In this document: positions 1 through 7,824 of the stretch, piece after piece | Layout: each line of letters opens with the position of its first letter | Position numbering within the stretch: the first letter of the stretch is position 1 | Origin: Pseudomonadota bacterium | GTDB lineage: Bacteria; Pseudomonadota; Alphaproteobacteria; Rs-D84 | Reading direction: 5' to 3' | Length of the DNA stretch: 15,324 nucleotides | NCBI GenBank assembly: GCA_009781955.1 | Contig: WQUT01000015.1 | Span: 1 to 15,324 of the forward strand | Made by a program: the position numbers and the translations under genes | The notes under the pieces: model-generated | The model's database searches: none | What the model saw: only the letters and a program-made list of their open reading frames with translations | What the model was told of the DNA's origin: nothing

Positions 1-173
1 GCGTTGCACGCCGTGCAGGCCCCGCTGCTCAGCTTATACCCGTTGTTGCACGCCGTATAAGTCTTGCCCGTAGGCGGACACGTGAACGCCGCCCCCGCCG
101 ATGCGCCGACAAACAATAAAATTACTGTAATGGCAAATATTCCCAGAAACCTGGAAATCAAGAATTTTTTCAT
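1..173 (-). CDS. N-terminus of a secreted cysteine-rich protein (partial, runs off the window)
   Basis: Only the first 57 codons are present; the gene continues beyond base 1. The ATG is at 173-171. The product begins with lysines and a hydrophobic core (LGIFAITVILLFVGASA), a typical Sec signal peptide with a likely cleavage near ASAGAA. The mature part starts FTCPPTGKTYTACNNGYKLS, then C-x-x-C. This N-terminus is nearly the same as that of the 2120-residue protein at 440-6802 (FSCPPSGKTYTACSCGYG), so the two are tandem paralogues in the same orientation. A weak purine-rich stretch (AGAGAA) lies before the ATG, and a clear promoter lies upstream at 197-226. By analogy the full product is probably another long, disulphide-rich exported protein, but its length and domains cannot be seen. 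No enzymatic function is suggested. The call of secreted paralogue is firm; any role at the surface is inference. Confidence 0.85.
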   Translation of the reverse strand, partial: MKKFLISRFLGIFAITVILLFVGASAGAAFTCPPTGKTYTACNNGYKLSSGACTACN

Positions 174-196
174 GGGCAACGTTCTCTACTGATTCA

Positions 197-226
197 ATTA
201 TAGAAAATTACGCAGCATCAGCGCAA
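197..226 (-). promoter_or_regulatory. Sigma-70-type promoter for the partial cysteine-rich gene
   Basis: On the minus strand, -35 TTGCGC (226-221) and a perfect -10 TATAAT (202-197) are separated by 18 bases, with the predicted start near 190 and the ATG at 173. Upstream lies an A/T-rich block (about 230-256) holding the perfect palindrome TTGCAAATTTGCAA (236-249), which could be an UP element or an operator. The layout matches the promoter of the neighbouring large paralogue (TTGCTT-18-TATAAT). Confidence 0.7.
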
Positions 227-235
227 TAGAAATTT

Positions 236-249
236 TTGCAAATTTGCAA
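236..249. repeat. A/T-rich 14-bp perfect palindrome upstream of the promoter
   Basis: TTGCAAATTTGCAA equals its own reverse complement and sits about 10 bases upstream of the -35 box of the partial gene, within a longer run of A and T. It may be an UP element or a binding site for a dimeric regulator. Nothing else in the window supports a specific regulator. Confidence 0.4.
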
Positions 250-300
250 ATTTTTTCGCTCTTTCGCACCATGCGCCGCTTTTCGCGTAAATTGAATCCG

Positions 301-396
301 GACTGCCCCGGATTTCCAACGACCGCAAGACGGTCGGGAAATCCGACCCTTCTGGGAAGGGCATACCGCGCTCATCACTTCGCGCTATTTTTCATA
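301..396. repeat. Family A palindromic element, half copy
   Basis: The block starts GACTGCCCCGG. It is followed by hairpin A (CGGATTTCC 309-317 with GGAAATCCG 337-345, plus inner CGACCG/CGGTCG), then hairpin B (CCCTTC 347-352 with GAAGGG 356-361), then a segment with GCGCTCAT (368-375) and GCGCTA (382-387). The same order of modules is seen at 8301-8397 (GACTACCCCGG, hairpin A, CCCCTTC/GAAGGGG, TAGCGCTCAT ... GAGCGCTA). Only the left half is present here. It lies between the terminator of the 2120-residue gene and the promoter of its paralogue and encodes nothing evident. Confidence 0.7.
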
Positions 397-400
397 TTAC

Positions 401-431
401 AAAAAAAACGCGGGGATAACCCGCGTTTTTT
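401..431. terminator. Rho-independent terminator (bidirectional)
   Basis: A GC stem CGCGGG (409-414) pairs with CCCGCG (420-425) around the loop GATAA. Eight A's precede it and six T's follow, so it has a U-tract read from either strand. It begins 9 bases past the stop codon of the minus-strand 2120-residue gene, which it most likely ends. Confidence 0.85.
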
Positions 432-439
432 ATTCGGTT

Positions 440-3400
440 TTACCACTTCATATATCCCGGCCCGCACGTTATGTCGCAAGTGTTCGTGGCGGCGTTCCAT
501 TTCACAATGGTGCCGGTGTCGTCGGACGACGGGATGCAAATCGGAACGCACTCGTTATATTCCAACGCGTATTTCTGGTCTTGGTATACGCACGATTTTA
601 TGCTGCACGCGCCGGACGTGTTCCAGGCGGAGACGGCGGGTTCGCCCAGCACGCTGTTAGCATTGTCGCACGCGCCGCAAGGATTGCCGGCGGCGACCGC
701 GGCGGACAGCGCCGCGTCGGTGGTAAATCCGGGATTGCATGACACCGCATAGCACGGGCCCCAGCCGCCGGACGCGTCATCGCCGACCCAATCCTGTGAT
801 CCCGTTCCGTTCGCAATCGCGCAGCTTTGCGAATCCTTGACGCACGCGGTCTTGTTCGCGGATATGTGATAGCCATAGTTGCACGCGGTCGGCGCGCACG
901 CGCCCCATCCGCCGTTCGTCCATGTTTGTATCGCAGCCGCGGCGTTGGCCAGGGTGCAAGACTTTGTATCGCTGACGCATGCCGCCCCGTCGGTCGTATG
1001 ATACCCGGCGACACAGGTCAGCACCGTGCACAATCCGTCCGCCGAATAAGTCGCGGCGTTCGCAACATTGCATGTCTGGCCGCCGGGCGTTCCGCTCTCG
1101 CGGCCGGGGGTTCCGACCCCGCCCGCGGCGGTGGCGCAATCCGGATTTTGTCCGGCGGCGCAAGCCGTCCATACCCGGCCGTTCCAGGTGCTGTATCCAG
1201 CGGCGCCGCCGGCCATAGTGCAGCTCATATAATTGCTGTCACAGCGCATTCCGTCGGCAGAGACGTGCGTCGGCCCCAGACAGCCATACAATACGCACTG
1301 GCCGGTGACAGAGCTGATGGTGCCATAGCCGTATTCCCCAAGATCGCACACGCCGCCGACGCACATCTGTTTGAACGGATCGCAGAAAGGCTTTCCCACA
1401 CAGGCCGGATCGCACGTGCCGTCCGCGCGGGCGCAGCAATACAGGCTGGAATCGCAGCCACCGGTGGGCGCGCATTTGGTCGTGCCGTCGGCCTGTTTCT
1501 GGGCCACATATCCGGCATCGCACGTCGGATCGTCGTTGGCCGGGCATTTGATGTTGTGCGGCGGGCACGGCTGGCACTTGTCAAAGAAGGGCATCATGCC
1601 GGTTGTCCGATAGGTTCCGGGGGGGCATATCTCGCACCCGGTGCGCGCGGCGTTCGTTTGGAGTCCCGCGCCGCAATACAGGCATTTAGTATTCGCCGCG
1701 CCGATGGACGACGGCAGCACGGGGGCCTTATACAAATATCCCCACACGTCCGCATATCCGGGAACCGGGGCATACGACTGCTGCACCGCCTTGAACCCGT
1801 TTGGAATTGGGTCAGTATTGGATACCGCCCCGGGCGGGCATGGCTTGCACCGGTTGGTTGCGGGGTCTTTTATTTCGCCGCCAGAGCATTTTTCCGGTAT
1901 GCATTGGCACCCATCCAAAACATAACCCTTGGCGCACGTTATATATTGCGCAGTGCAGGCAATGCAAGTTGGCGAGGTCGGCTTGCACGCGCAGCTGTTC
2001 GGGTCCGTCACGCCCGGGATGCAGTCCGTCGGATACGCGCATATATTGGCGTAATAAACCGGCGTCTTTAACGGATTTTCGGTGCCGATGACGGTCGCGC
2101 CGTCAAGAATATTCCTGGGCGGGCAATTTGCATAGCACTGGTCCGGCGCGCTCGCGCCCGCGATGGACAGCGGCCAATATCCCAGGTATACGCCGGTTCC
2201 AAGCTTGGAACACTGCAACGGATCCGGCCAGCACGGCTTGCCCGTGGCAAGGCATATCGGATCGCATTTCCCATCGGCATCCGGACAGCACCAAAGGCCG
2301 GGATCACAGGTATCGCAGCTCGGCTCTACATACGGATCACAGGGGCATATCTCGCCCACGTCGCATTTCACGCACGCGGTGCCGGCGGCGTTCGGCTTAT
2401 ACCCCGCGCCGCAATGCAGAGTGTAAGAGCATGTTCCGTGCGGCGATGTCACGCCGTAAACCACATACGGAGAGTTCGGAATCATTTTTCCATTCGCAAC
2501 GGTCGTTTCCGCGCAATTCTTTCGGCACAGGTCAATGCTGGCCACGCCGGGGTTCGCGTCGGTGTATCCCGCCGGGCAATTCTTGGGATCTGGATCACAG
2601 TATTGGCCGGCCGGGCATATGTCGCAGAATTCGCATGCCAGCAGACCGGGGATCGCGGGCGTCCCTTTGTTGGCATCGCAGTATTTTTGCGGGCTCTGCA
2701 CGCACGTGATTGTATACAAGCATTGCGAAAGCGGATACGATGCCGATGCGGTGTCGTAATTAATCTTTGCGCCGGTCGCCGGAGAGTTCGTTACGGTCAA
2801 AGCGTGCGAAACATCGCCGACCGCCTTGGCCGGGCAAACCTGATAACAATCCGCAATTGTGGCGAACGGAGAAACCGAGCCTATTTTCACGGGATCTGCG
2901 GCATGGCCCGGGCATTCGGTGCGCCCGGCCGTGTGATCGGGGCTATACCAGCCGCTGGTAACCGGACGGCAGAGGTCGTTTGTCCCGGTCGGCAGCCACG
3001 CCGGGTCATAGTAAAATCCAGCCTTGGCCGTAATCGGCTTTGCCTCTGAATACGTTACCGTAACCGTCGGCGGCGGCATTGCATAATCGCAGGTGTTATT
3101 CACGCAATTCGTTTTCGGCGGATTGGGATACGTGGCCGTGGACCGGCGCCAGCCGGCGTCGCAGTCCGGGTCCAGGCCGCTTTGATTGGCCGGCAAATCA
3201 ATCGGCAGATTATCCGTCGGCACGTATTCGTCCACATAGCATGACTGTATTGACGACGAGTTGTCCAGCTGGGTGCTGAAATTGGCGGGGCATTTATAGC
3301 GGAAATTGTTATCATCGTTGCCCGGGGCCCAATATCCGATTCCCACCGCCACGCATTTATTCGGGTCAACCGCGGGGTTTACATAATATCCGGGCATGCA

Positions 3401-6400
3401 CCGCCAGTGCGCGTAAATAGTAACGTTATTATTCTCGTCCAGCGCGACGCCAACCGGTATGGACGGCATCGGGCCGGCGGCGGCCGCGTCAAACCATCCC
3501 GCAAAGGCCGACGCGCAGAATCCGCTGGGGTCGCAGTCGCGCTTTGGCTGGCGGACGGTGGTCTGGTCCGGGGCCGAACTGATCGGCAGCGGCAGCGGCA
3601 GAGTCGTGAAATATTCGGGATTAGGCTGGGCCGCGACTATGAATTCGCCGCCGTTCAGCACGTAAGTCACGTGGTTGCCCTGGGTGCAGGTCGGACTGGG
3701 CGTGCCGTTGCCTTGGGGCTGGAACGTCGTTTTGCAATCTATGGTGAACGCGCATTCCGGATATTTGGTGCCGTCAAATTTGGCGTTATAATCGGCCTCT
3801 GCCCCGCTGGGGTTGTGTATCCAGTTCGTGGTGGCGGAATCCTTGACCGGCAGCTTGCACACAACAAAGCAATTCGTGATCGCGCCGCCGTCATTGCAGC
3901 CATTCGTCAGGCCGTTCTGCTGGCCCGCGGCCGGCGCCGGACACAATGCGCACCTGTTCGGTGTCGCGGCCGTGTCCAGATAGCGTCCGGTCGCGCAGCT
4001 GGTGATCGTATAGCCGCCGCACGCCGCGTCATTGACATGCTGGGTTCCGCCGCTGTCGCCCTTTGGCGACGCGCATGTATTGGCCGGAGAGCAATCTTTA
4101 TAGCAATCGTTTATAGTGCCGGACTTTGCCGCGGATTTCGGGAACGGACCGCCGGCAAGGGCCGCCGTATCGGTCGCGCAGCTGTTTTTGATTTGTTCGC
4201 CGATGCCCTTGTCAAACGTTCCGCCGGGGCAGTAATAATTTGCCTCGCAATCCGAACAGCTATTGCCAGAGCCCGGATAATACGTGCCGGGGTTGCATTC
4301 TATCACATTGTCCGACCATTTCGCGTAAAGCGTTATCGTCGCATTGCCGATGGCCAAATTCTGGACATCCGCGGCGGGGGAATAGCATGTCCCGGGGTCC
4401 AGCGGGTCCGCATTGGTGCACCATCCGGCAAAGACATTGCCGCTTTTGACCAGGGTTCCACGGCCGCTCAACGCGCATGCGGTTCCATATGCGCATATCT
4501 GGTTCGCCGGTGCGGCGCCGCCCGTATTTGTGTTTCCGTCAAACTTTATCGTCACCTGGTTGGGCGCGCATATGTTGCACGGATCGGCCGTCGGGGTTCC
4601 AGAGATATAATGATACCCCGAATTGCAAACCATTTTCGCATAGAATGCCCAGTCCTTGCAGTCGGCGCAATTCGCCAGTGTCAATGGCGGGATGGACGTA
4701 AACAAATTGGCGGGCACATATTCGGTCCAGTCGGTAACGGTGCTCATTGGCGACGGCGGGCCGCCGGGCAAAGTATACCATCCGGCGAACGAGGCCCCCG
4801 GGCAATTGGTCCCGACAACGCCCGTTCCGTCCGGCAACGTCACGCCGGTTCCGTTACGCACTATGTCAAACGTCGTCGGCCATGTGACGACCGTCATGCC
4901 GTCGGGCCGCGGCAGGCCGGCGGCGGGCGGCGTGGCCAGCAGGAAATATCCTATGTTAAGGGTGCGCAGCGCGCAAGTCGGACTGGGCGTCGGGGTATCC
5001 AGATAACGGGGATCGTATCCGGGCATTGACGTGACCGAGTATTTGCATATTCCGGGATACGTTCCGGTTTCATCGGTATAAGAGCCCTTGGTATCCGCGA
5101 ACACGCCGGCCGCATTGGAATAAATCCGCGACGCCTTGTTAGAGTCGGTGGACGGGACCTGGGCCGTGGGGTTCAGGTTCGCGCCATTGTTGGCAAGATA
5201 GACGGCGGAACAGTTCGTCTGATTCGCGTTTTTCCAGTCGGTCGGCTGGGACTTGCACAGCTTATAGCATTGGGTTATGGATGTCGCGCCCGGGTCCGAA
5301 TATATATCGGAAACATTGACGTCGCCGTCGCTGACCGGGCAAGGCTGGCAGTTGCCGACGCCGTCTTTCCATTGCGCGGGGCCGCTGACACCGCCGGTGG
5401 TGCAGGTGCTGAGGACGCATTCTTTGTTAACCGGGTCCCAGCCCTCGCCCGCTGTTGCGCATTTGCATCCGCCCGAACCGCCCAGCGGACCGCCCGCGCC
5501 GGTCGCGGATGTCCCCGACGGGCATGCGCAGGTAATACTCGCGCCGCTGCCGGTTTTCACCAGGGGCGAGTCGCACACGACGGTCGGCGTCCCGTCGCAA
5601 GTGGCGTATTGCGGACAATCGTTGCACGTGCCGTTGTATAGATAATAGCCGCTTTCGCATTGCGTCGCGACGCAAGGCGACGCGCCGGCACAGGTTCCGG
5701 CCGGGCCGCACTTTGTTCCGTTGTTCGGACAATTTGTGGCCGTGGCATGCGGCACGGTGTTGGTCGCGCTGCAGCTTTGATTGGTAAGACAGCCCGAAAC
5801 GGTCCATGCGCTGGGGCAAGTAAAGCTGGCCGTTCCGCCGCAATAGGTCGCATAGTTCGGCACCGATGAATCGGTGCAGCTGATAGAAGAAATATTCGCG
5901 CAATCCGCAACACATTTGGTTCCGTCCCAATGCTGGTTTGCCGGGCACCCGCAAGTATCCCCGACGGCGCACGCGACGCAGGTTTGACAACCGGTCCCGC
6001 TCAGCTTATATCCGGTGCTGCACGCCGTGGCGCAGCAGGTGCCGAAACTGGTGCATCCGCTGCAGCTGCCGGTGCAATTATTGCCGCCGTAATAGCCGTT
6101 GCAGGTTTGCGTGCCGGCGGTGGTGCCGGTCGGCATCGGATTGCAATTCTGGGTGGTCGTGGTATTGGGCGTAGATGGGCACGTGTTCGTGCAGCACGGG
6201 TGGCTTGGGTCTTCTTCGCAGGCGCCATACGATGCGTATTTGCATCCGCTGGCGGATTCGGTATTGCAAGACTTGTAACGCCGCCCGTACCCCCCGCAAT
6301 AATTGCAGTCATAAACGTATCCGGCGGTGCAAGATTGGCTCTCGTCGCAGGTTCGGGTGCAAATGCATGTGGTGCCTGGGCAATCCCATGTTCCACTGCA

Positions 6401-6802
6401 TGAAGAATAGGTGGTGTGGTCGGTGCAGGATGTGCCATATTTTGAACTGCAGGGACTCATGCATCCGCCGCTGCCGTTCGCTACCTGGCCGCCGGTGCAG
6501 CCGCAATTAGTATCGCCGGAAGAGCAATTGGTGCATCCGCAATGGTTAGAGGTTGGTGTTGTTCCGGCGGTGCATGTAGAACAAGCGCCGGTGCCGGTAG
6601 TAGCTGACCGATAATCACGGCCGGTGCAGCCGGTGCAACTGCTACCCCCATAGCCACAGCTGCATGCCGTATACGTCTTGCCGCTGGGGGGGCAACTGAA
6701 CCCCGCCGCTTGCGCGCCACCGGTGGAAAAAACAGTCAGAAACATTGCCACCGCGACAACGGCAACAATGCCGGAAAGCACTGAAACAAAGGATTTCTTC
6801 AT
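440..6802 (-). CDS. Giant secreted cysteine-rich protein with InlB-like repeats
   Basis: The gene encodes 2120 residues. The start at 6802 is supported by a good promoter, a purine-rich RBS (AAAAGGTGGAAGAG) and a signal peptide (MKKSFVSVLSGIVAVVAVAM ... GGAQA, cleavage near residues 32-33). The mature N-terminus FSCPPSGKTYTACSCGYG matches the paralogue at 1-173. By my count about 30 of the first ~220 residues are cysteine, in C-x-C and C-x-x-C spacings. Three segments resemble InlB/Listeria-Bacteroides (Flg_new) beta repeats: about 635-705 (ASFAGWYTL), 748-830 (VTIKFDGN ... FAGWC ... TLYAKW) and 1040-1131 (VTYVLNGGEF ... FAGWF ... TIYAHW). Near 1857-2020 are shorter tandem units with the pattern GYH-x-C-x-SC-x-NG-x-W-x-CxxxxC. 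There is no LPXTG, no C-terminal membrane segment and no enzymatic motif. The InlB-repeat and Sec-export assignments follow known family features; a surface adhesin or disulphide-braced coat is inference. Confidence 0.9.
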   Translation of the reverse strand: MKKSFVSVLSGIVAVVAVAMFLTVFSTGGAQAAGFSCPPSGKTYTACSCGYGGSSCTGCTGRDYRSATTGTGACSTCTAGTTPTSNHCGCTNCSSGDTNCGCTGGQVANGSGGCMSPCSSKYGTSCTDHTTYSSCSGTWDCPGTTCICTRTCDESQSCTAGYVYDCNYCGGYGRRYKSCNTESASGCKYASYGACEEDPSHPCCTNTCPSTPNTTTTQNCNPMPTGTTAGTQTCNGYYGGNNCTGSCSGCTSFGTCCATACSTGYKLSGTGCQTCVACAVGDTCGCPANQHWDGTKCVADCANISSISCTDSSVPNYATYCGGTASFTCPSAWTVSGCLTNQSCSATNTVPHATATNCPNNGTKCGPAGTCAGASPCVATQCESGYYLYNGTCNDCPQYATCDGTPTVVCDSPLVKTGSGASITCACPSGTSATGAGGPLGGSGGCKCATAGEGWDPVNKECVLSTCTTGGVSGPAQWKDGVGNCQPCPVSDGDVNVSDIYSDPGATSITQCYKLCKSQPTDWKNANQTNCSAVYLANNGANLNPTAQVPSTDSNKASRIYSNAAGVFADTKGSYTDETGTYPGICKYSVTSMPGYDPRYLDTPTPSPTCALRTLNIGYFLLATPPAAGLPRPDGMTVVTWPTTFDIVRNGTGVTLPDGTGVVGTNCPGASFAGWYTLPGGPPSPMSTVTDWTEYVPANLFTSIPPLTLANCADCKDWAFYAKMVCNSGYHYISGTPTADPCNICAPNQVTIKFDGNTNTGGAAPANQICAYGTACALSGRGTLVKSGNVFAGWCTNADPLDPGTCYSPAADVQNLAIGNATITLYAKWSDNVIECNPGTYYPGSGNSCSDCEANYYCPGGTFDKGIGEQIKNSCATDTAALAGGPFPKSAAKSGTINDCYKDCSPANTCASPKGDSGGTQHVNDAACGGYTITSCATGRYLDTAATPNRCALCPAPAAGQQNGLTNGCNDGGAITNCFVVCKLPVKDSATTNWIHNPSGAEADYNAKFDGTKYPECAFTIDCKTTFQPQGNGTPSPTCTQGNHVTYVLNGGEFIVAAQPNPEYFTTLPLPLPISSAPDQTTVRQPKRDCDPSGFCASAFAGWFDAAAAGPMPSIPVGVALDENNNVTIYAHWRCMPGYYVNPAVDPNKCVAVGIGYWAPGNDDNNFRYKCPANFSTQLDNSSSIQSCYVDEYVPTDNLPIDLPANQSGLDPDCDAGWRRSTATYPNPPKTNCVNNTCDYAMPPPTVTVTYSEAKPITAKAGFYYDPAWLPTGTNDLCRPVTSGWYSPDHTAGRTECPGHAADPVKIGSVSPFATIADCYQVCPAKAVGDVSHALTVTNSPATGAKINYDTASASYPLSQCLYTITCVQSPQKYCDANKGTPAIPGLLACEFCDICPAGQYCDPDPKNCPAGYTDANPGVASIDLCRKNCAETTVANGKMIPNSPYVVYGVTSPHGTCSYTLHCGAGYKPNAAGTACVKCDVGEICPCDPYVEPSCDTCDPGLWCCPDADGKCDPICLATGKPCWPDPLQCSKLGTGVYLGYWPLSIAGASAPDQCYANCPPRNILDGATVIGTENPLKTPVYYANICAYPTDCIPGVTDPNSCACKPTSPTCIACTAQYITCAKGYVLDGCQCIPEKCSGGEIKDPATNRCKPCPPGAVSNTDPIPNGFKAVQQSYAPVPGYADVWGYLYKAPVLPSSIGAANTKCLYCGAGLQTNAARTGCEICPPGTYRTTGMMPFFDKCQPCPPHNIKCPANDDPTCDAGYVAQKQADGTTKCAPTGGCDSSLYCCARADGTCDPACVGKPFCDPFKQMCVGGVCDLGEYGYGTISSVTGQCVLYGCLGPTHVSADGMRCDSNYMSCTMAGGAAGYSTWNGRVWTACAAGQNPDCATAAGGVGTPGRESGTPGGQTCNVANAATYSADGLCTVLTCVAGYHTTDGAACVSDTKSCTLANAAAAIQTWTNGGWGACAPTACNYGYHISANKTACVKDSQSCAIANGTGSQDWVGDDASGGWGPCYAVSCNPGFTTDAALSAAVAAGNPCGACDNANSVLGEPAVSAWNTSGACSIKSCVYQDQKYALEYNECVPICIPSSDDTGTIVKWNAATNTCDITCGPGYMKW

Positions 6803-6825
6803 TATTCTCTTCCACCTTTTCCAGC

Positions 6826-6855
6826 ATTATATCTAAAATTATATAATTAAAGCAA
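6826..6855 (-). promoter_or_regulatory. Sigma-70-type promoter of the giant cysteine-rich gene
   Basis: On the minus strand, -35 TTGCTT (6855-6850) and -10 TATAAT (6831-6826) are spaced by 18 bases, with a short leader to the ATG at 6802. The RBS AAAAGGTGGAAGAG lies in that leader. The spacing and boxes are like those of the paralogue's promoter, suggesting co-regulation. Confidence 0.75.
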
Positions 6856-6884
6856 GAGGTTTTTATGGGCGAAAAATGACTTTT

Positions 6885-6912
6885 GTAGGGGCAAATAATT
6901 ATTTGCCCCTAC
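6885..6912. repeat. Family B REP palindrome, copy 1
   Basis: A perfect 28-bp palindrome: the left arm GTAGGGGCAAATAA is followed by its exact reverse complement. Identical or nearly identical copies are at 7172-7199 and 7704-7731. Together with a nearby transposase relic it looks like a REP unit mobilised by a REP-associated tyrosine transposase (RAYT). Confidence 0.9.
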
Positions 6913-6965
6913 GGCATTCGTTTATATACCAATATTCGGAATTGCTTTGCCCCCACGATACTTGT

Positions 6966-7166
6966 TTATTCAATAAACATTGAATCCGAAATCCAATTTG
7001 CCGGATTATGCAAAATGTATCCGATAATTTTATCGTGTTCTTTCAAATTACGAATTATATGCTCGTAATAATTACGTTGAAAAACCGACTTTCCGATTTG
7101 CTTTGTAACCCCGATTTTGAATCCGCGAATTATGGACCCGAGCGTCATGGTTGTTCCATGGTTTAA
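6966..7166 (-). pseudogene. C-terminal remnant of a REP-associated tyrosine transposase (RAYT, Y1 family)
   Basis: The minus-strand frame reads TLGSIIRGFKIGVTKQIGKS, then VFQRNYYEHIIRN, then IIGYILHNPANW and stops at 6966. This is the characteristic C-terminal half of IS200/IS605-like Y1 transposases of the RAYT group, whose usual text is (V/Y)WQRNYYEHIIRNEKE...I..YI..NP..W; the tyrosine of this segment is the expected catalytic residue. The N-terminal half with the HUH metal site is absent: the open frame upstream only runs through the REP palindrome at 7172-7199 and ends at 7208, so the first residues are REP-derived. Intact relatives are usually about twice this length or more, so this copy cannot transpose by itself. 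It is flanked by REP copies at 6885 and 7172, the arrangement expected of a decayed REP/RAYT unit. The RAYT assignment is fairly sure; inactivity is inferred from the missing half. Confidence 0.75.
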
Positions 7167-7171
7167 TTTTT

Positions 7172-7199
7172 GTAGGGGCAAATAATTATTTGCTCCTAC
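7172..7199. repeat. Family B REP palindrome, copy 2
   Basis: This is the same 28-bp palindrome as at 6885 with one change in the right arm (GCTCCTAC instead of GCCCCTAC). It borders the transposase remnant on its upstream side and lies about 50 bases upstream of rnpB. Confidence 0.88.
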
Positions 7200-7213
7200 T
7201 ACATACATTTATA

Positions 7214-7241
7214 TTGCAATCTGAAATTTTTTCACTATATT
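7214..7241 (+). promoter_or_regulatory. Putative rnpB promoter
   Basis: -35 TTGCAA (7214-7219) and -10 TATATT (7236-7241) are spaced by 16 bases. The predicted start about 7 bases later is 7248, exactly where the RNase P P1 helix begins. Confidence 0.6.
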
Positions 7242-7247
7242 TAGTGG

Positions 7248-7686
7248 GATCAGACGGTCGGGACATAGCGGTCGCGCGCATGCGCGGGAACGAGGAAAGT
7301 CCGGACTGCACGGGACAGGATAGCGGCCAACAGCCGCACGGGGCAACCCGATGACCAGTGCCACAGAGACGAGTCAAAGCGTGAAGCGTGAAGCGTGAGG
7401 CGTAAGACGAAATTGAACGTTATGTTTGTTTCGCCTCACGCCTTACGTCTAACGCCTTACGTTTTGGGTGAAACGCGGTAAACTCTATCTGCAGCAACTT
7501 CAAATAGGCCGGCCGAGTCCCGCCCTAGCCCGCAAGGGCAAAGGCGGAACAGGTGCGTCCCGCACCCAGGCCGGCGGGTAGAGGGCTTGACGTTCGCAGC
7601 AATGCGAAACGCAGATTAATTATGTCCGGCGCGGTAAGGCGAAAGCACCCGCGCCAACAGAATCCGGCTTATAGACCGTTCTGATC
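7248..7686 (+). ncRNA. rnpB: RNase P RNA (type A) with an enlarged P12 arm
   Basis: This is the catalytic RNA that removes 5' leaders from pre-tRNAs. The core is clear: GAGGAAAGTCCGGACTGCAC from 7290 (CR-I), then GACAGGATAGC, the GGTGAAACGCGG and CAAATAGGCCGG segments, AGAGGGCTTGACG ... GCAGATTAATTATG, and the 3' signature ACAGAATCCGGCTTATAGACC. The ends pair as P1: GATCAGACGGTC (7248-7259) with GACCGTTCTGATC (7674-7686), leaving one bulged base, which fixes the boundaries to within a few bases. The total of about 439 nt is longer than most alphaproteobacterial versions. The excess is a long hairpin at 7376-7465 in the P12 position. The gene lies between two REP palindromes. Assignment is near certain; exact ends are inferred from P1. 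Confidence 0.95.
7376..7465. repeat. Family D hairpin element inside the P12 arm of rnpB
   Basis: The left arm 7376-7409 (AAAGCGTGAAGCGTGAAGCG and on) pairs with 7432-7465 across a 22-base loop. By my alignment about 25 of 34 positions pair canonically, and several of the rest are G-U. The left arm also contains the short direct repeat GCGTGA three times. The arms interrupt the expected RNase P text between CCACAGAGACGAG and GGGTGAAACG, where P12 normally sits. Confidence 0.75.
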
Positions 7687-7703
7687 TTTCTTATATTAAA
7701 AAA

Positions 7704-7731
7704 GTAGGGGCAAATAATTATTTGCCCCTAC
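7704..7731. repeat. Family B REP palindrome, copy 3
   Basis: A perfect copy of the 28-bp palindrome at 6885, starting 18 bases after the end of rnpB. Transcribed, it would form a strong hairpin and may help end or protect the rnpB transcript; it has no strong U-tract. Confidence 0.88.
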
Positions 7732-7740
7732 AATTTTATA

Positions 7741-7815
7741 GACCCTATTCTCGCCTTCCACCACCCACGGCCTGCGCTCACGCTCGGCCGCGGGACCCGG
7801 TTACGCGGGAATGAC
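7741..7815. repeat. Family C palindromic repeat (probable)
   Basis: This GC-rich, non-coding block ends in CGGGAATGAC (7806-7815), the reverse complement of GTCATTCCCG. It contains CGGCC ... GGCCG and GGGACCCGG hairpins. Its boundary matches the ends of the 8032-8164 block in the next gene. It lies just beyond the stop codon of the small unknown gene. The left end at 7741 is approximate. Confidence 0.45.
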
Positions 7816-7824
7816 AAAATATTG

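Noticed and set aside
301..396. Possible tRNA or small structured RNA gene
   Set aside because: The hairpins do not form a cloverleaf and lack the GGTTCGA-type T arm. The block matches the repeat modules at 8301 instead.
827..2071. A 414-codon plus-strand open frame
   Set aside because: It has the same antisense, arginine-rich shadow composition over the 3' end of the cysteine-rich gene, with no RBS or homology signal.
3407..5029. A 540-codon open frame on the plus strand, antisense to the cysteine-rich gene
   Set aside because: Its product is Arg/Ala/Gly-rich with no recognisable motif, signal or start site. It arises from the GC-rich third positions of the real minus-strand gene, which has a signal peptide, repeats and a promoter.
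6885..7731. The repeated 28-bp palindromes as a CRISPR array
   Set aside because: There are only three copies at irregular distances (about 260 and 500 bp), with genes in between and no uniform spacers or cas genes.
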